DNA from: Strigamia acuminata | Lineage: Eukaryota > Arthropoda > Chilopoda > Geophilomorpha > Linotaeniidae | Length of the DNA: 64,000 nt | Assembly (NCBI GenBank): GCA_949358305.1 | Contig: OX442316.1 | Span: 8,494,001 to 8,558,000 of the forward strand | Direction of reading: 5' to 3' | Part shown: positions 61,251 to 64,000 of the stretch, piece by piece | Numbering within the stretch: position 1 is the first letter of the stretch | Layout: the number at the start of each line of letters is the position of its first letter | Notes under the pieces: model-generated | Seen by the model: only the letters and a program-made list of their open reading frames with translations | The model's database searches: none | What the model was told of the DNA's origin: nothing | Position numbers and translations under genes: made by a program

Positions 61251-61380
61251 ATAGAAAACTTTAAAAACACCTAACATATTTTTTAAACACACCAAAAACT
61301 TTAAAAACACCTAACATATTTTTAAACACACCAAAAACTTTAAAAAGACCTAACATATTTTTTAAACACACCAAAACTTC
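61251..61380. repeat. 41-42-bp tandem repeat, three copies
   Basis: Three consecutive units containing AACACCTAACATATTTTT and AAACACACCAAAAACTTT, differing by single bases and one T of length. It leads directly into the 27-bp satellite. Confidence 0.85.
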
Positions 61381-62625
61381 GAAAAAACACCAAAAACTTC
61401 GAATACTAAAACATCGAATATCGGTACATGCAAAAAAACTTTGAATACCGGTACACGCAAAAAAACTTTGAATACCGGTACACGCAAAAAAACTTCAAAT
61501 AATGTTACACGCAAAAAAACTTCGAATACCGGTACACACAAAAAAAACTTCGAATACCGGTACACGCAAACAAACTTCAAATACCGGTACGCGCAAAAAA
61601 ACTTCGAATACCGGTACACGCAAAAAAACTTCGTATATCGATACACGCAAAAATCTTCGAATACCGGTACACGCAAAAACCTTCAAATACCGGTACATAC
61701 AAAAAAACTTCGAATACAAACATTTCGAATACAAAAACTTCGAATAATGGTACATGCAAAAAAACTTCGAATACCGGTACACGCAAAAAAACTTCGAATA
61801 CCGGTACACGCAAAAAAACTTCGAATACCGGTACACACAAAAAAAACTTCGAATACCGATACACGCAAAAAAACTTCAAATACCGGTACACGCTAAAAAA
61901 CTTCGAATACCGGTACACGCAAAAAAACTTCGAATACCGGTACACACAAAAAAACTTCAAATAATGTTACACGCAAAAAAACTTTGAATACCGGTACACG
62001 CAAAAAAACTTTGAATACCGGTACACGCAAAAAAACTTCAAATAATGTTACACGCAAAAAAACTTCGAATACCGGTACACACAAAAAAAACTTCGAATAC
62101 CGGTACACGCAAAAAAACTTCAAATAATGTTACACGCAAAAAAACTTCGAATACCGGTACACACAAAAAAAACTTCGAATACCGGTACACGCAAACAAAC
62201 TTCAAATACCGGTACACGCAAAAAAACTTCGAATACCGGTACACGCAAAAAAACTTCGAATACCGGTACACGCAAAAAAACTTCGAATACCGGTACACAC
62301 AAAAAAAACTTCGAATACCGATACACGCAAAAAAACTTCAAATACCGGTACACGCTAAAAAACTTCGAATACCGGTACACGCAAAAAAACTTCGAATACC
62401 GGTACACACAAAAAAAACTTCGAATACCGGTACACGCAAAAATACTTCGAATACCGGTACATACAAAAAAACTTCGAATACAAACATTTCGAATACAAAA
62501 ACTTCGAATAGCAGTAAACACAAAAAACTTCGAATACAAAAACATCGAATACCGTTACACGCAAAAAAACTTCGAATACCGGTACACGCAAAAAAACTTC
62601 GAATACCGGTACAGCACAAAAAATG
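61381..62625. repeat. 27-bp satellite with higher-order structure
   Basis: About 45 copies of a 27-bp unit with core ACTTCGAATACCGGTACACG followed by CAAAAAAA. Each unit carries two palindromic hexamers, TTCGAA and ACCGGT. Variants (AATAATGTTACACG, ATACAAACATTTCG, CGCAAACAAACTTC, CGCTAAAAAACTTC) recur in the same order at offsets of about 541 and 459 bp, i.e. about 20 and 17 units, showing higher-order repeats. Because 27 is a multiple of three, open frames run through the array on both strands; none has non-repeat sequence or a start context, so I treat it as non-coding. Confidence 0.92.
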
Positions 62626-62830
62626 CATTTTTTTTCTCCCAAAAATGCATGTTTTCCTCCCGTAACTGCATTTTCCTTTCCAAAAATGCATTATTCTTCC
62701 CAAGAATGTATGTTTCTTACCCAAAAAAGCATGTTTCCCTCCCGTAACTGCATTTTCCTTTCCAAGAATGCATTTTCCTTCCCAAAATTGCATTTTCCTT
62801 CCCAAAATTGCATTTTCCTTCCCAAAAATA
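62626..62830. repeat. Second minisatellite (~20-bp, TGCATTTTCCTTCCCAA type)
   Basis: About nine to ten imperfect copies of a ~20-bp unit with core GCATTTTCCTTCCCAAAA; it abuts the 27-bp satellite. Copy-to-copy variation is higher than in its neighbour. Confidence 0.85.
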
Positions 62831-63002
62831 ATTTATTTTTATCGCTGCAAGAATCATTGAAAATAGTGGTTCGCGAACTTTAGTTGGATTGCGTATAACC
62901 GGAAGAAATAGACGGACGTGGATACAGTTAGGATGGAAAATGAGCTGTACCCTGTTTGAGAGTGGCGCTGGCAGAAAACGTACGAGAGATGTTTGAAATT
63001 GA
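62831..63002. other. Unique spacer before the 723-bp duplication
   Basis: No gene recognised. The last part, ending at the donor-like CAG|GTAATT (63014), may be an exon. Confidence 0.3.
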
Positions 63003-64000
63003 AGGTTTATTCAGGTAATTTGTGTTAATTAATGTTTTATTTGTTGGTTATTAATTATTTTTTCTTTCTTTCCAGACAGCAATTGAATGTAATCTGCATG
63101 AATGAATCTGCAGAACTCCGAATTTAAGGCTAGGAATAGTTACTGGCAAAGCAAGGAATAATCCTTTTTCTCAGTTGGCAACTGGTTAATCCCGTTTCAA
63201 TGGCCCACCGGGTAAAAGTGACCACACACAATGTACAAGGCAAAAATAGACGAGGTCCTACCAGGGTACCTCTTATATCTGTAGCACTACTGCTATCGAC
63301 AGCCAACTGGTGAGTGATTTTCATGAATTGGCGCTTGCATAGCTGGAGAACCCTGTTTCTCTGCTATCATTTGACCAATGGGCAAAGTGGTTCAAAGAAA
63401 GGTGACAATCACGCATAGGTTATGAAGCCCAGAGTGACCATTATGCCGAGGAAAGAGAACGGATTATAATATTGATTTGTCAGTGCGCTGCGCGGATTCA
63501 TCAAGGCTCTCTTAGGAAGTAAACATGTTTCATCTGGTCTCTGTTCATGTTTACGGGGAGTCATGGTTAGGGTAGTGCAGGCTCTTTTAGCAGTGTGTCC
63601 AGTTGAAGGCTCGCTACAGTGCTACAGGGTGCTTTGGACGCGATGCATCCTTTGGTTGTTCTCTGCTGGAGAGTTTGTACAGCTTTGTTGCGTTGCGCTG
63701 CGAGGAGTTCGTGGCGAATTGCAGGTTTATTCATCAGGTAATTTGTGTTAATTAATGTTTTATTTGTTGGTTATTAATTATTTTTTCTTTCTTTCCAGAC
63801 AGCAATTGAATGTAATCTGCATGAATGAATCTGCAGAACTCCGAATTTAAGGCTAGGAATAGTTACTGGCAAAGCAAGGAATAATCCTTTTTCTCAGTTG
63901 GCAACTGGTTAATCCCGTTTCAATGGCCCACCGGGTAAAAGTGACCACACACAATGTACAAGGCAAAAATAGACGAGGTCCTACCAGGGTACCTCTTATA
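63003..64000 (+). repeat. Tandem duplication, 723-bp offset, running off the window
   Basis: 63015-63277 recurs at 63738-64000 with no difference that I can see; just before it, copy 2 has three extra bases (TCA). Each copy holds a donor-like CAG|GTAATT, a ~60-bp intron-like stretch, and an acceptor TTTCTTTCTTTCCAG followed by ACAGCAATTG (63076 and 63799). In copy 1 the exon-like block runs to a donor CTG|GTGAGT at 63309. The block has no long frame. The second copy is cut by the window edge, so a longer array is possible. Confidence 0.9.

Noticed and set aside
61381-62625. CRISPR-like array.
   Set aside because: Units are contiguous 27-mers without unique spacers, in an animal genome with no cas genes.
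61441-62747. Long open frames on both strands through the 27-bp satellite (KKLRIPVHA-type and FLRVPVFEV-type repeats).
   Set aside because: The unit is 27 bp, so any stop-free frame stays open through the array. All frames are periodic, without start context, domains or splice partners.
63341-63480. Possible retrotransposon coding fragment between the two 723-bp copies (FDQWAKWFKER-like).
   Set aside because: The frame closes after a few residues and no polymerase or integrase motif is recognisable.

Overview
The window is animal nuclear DNA, very probably from an arthropod or another ecdysozoan. Genes are split by many short AT-rich introns (mostly 50-100 bp, GT-AG). The protein set is metazoan (ASF1, AF9/ENL, maspardin, BTBD1/2, ABCA, ODF3). 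Two neighbouring ZP-domain genes of the cuticle/apical-matrix type and a secreted trypsin-like protease fit an ecdysozoan. I cannot name the species. No prokaryotic operon, CRISPR array, virus or toxin gene was seen.

Layout. 1-10.6 kb: no recognisable gene, only AT-rich non-coding DNA, a degenerate tRNA-like/SINE-like patch near 9.2 kb and homopolymer tracts. 10.6-21.1 kb: DNAJC21 (-) and ASF1 (+) share a 375-bp head-to-head promoter; then a 13-exon coiled-coil gene of CCDC170 type (+), and an intronless leucine-rich-repeat gene (-) lying between two ~190-bp direct repeats. 21.4-29.3 kb: a 25-exon ABCA-type full transporter (-). 31.9-42.7 kb: AF9/ENL YEATS gene (-) head-to-head with ODF3 (+), then BTBD1/2 (+), then a 2.3-kb non-autonomous hAT-like foldback element with an 8-bp target duplication, then maspardin/SPG21 (+), which carries a Tigger/pogo-like MITE in an intron. 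44.3-53.7 kb: a secreted serine protease (-) and two tandem ZP-domain paralogues (-), one membrane-anchored and one that has lost the anchor. 53.7-64 kb: no protein gene recognised; the region is rich in structured repeats: duplicated promoter/exon-like modules, a ~1-kb near-palindrome with a hAT MITE nested in one arm, a 27-bp satellite with higher-order structure, and a 723-bp tandem duplication that runs off the end of the window.

How the genes relate. There is no operon-like pathway. Most are housekeeping genes: chromatin (ASF1, AF9/ENL), ribosome biogenesis/co-chaperone (DNAJC21), lipid transport (ABCA), ubiquitin-ligase adaptor (BTBD). CCDC170 and ODF3 belong to families linked to cilia, microtubules and sperm tails. 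The ZP pair is a tandem duplication that kept its exon phases and diverged at both ends. Exon boundaries given here were worked out by hand by joining frames at splice consensus sites; the listed exon lengths sum to whole codons in every multi-exon gene.
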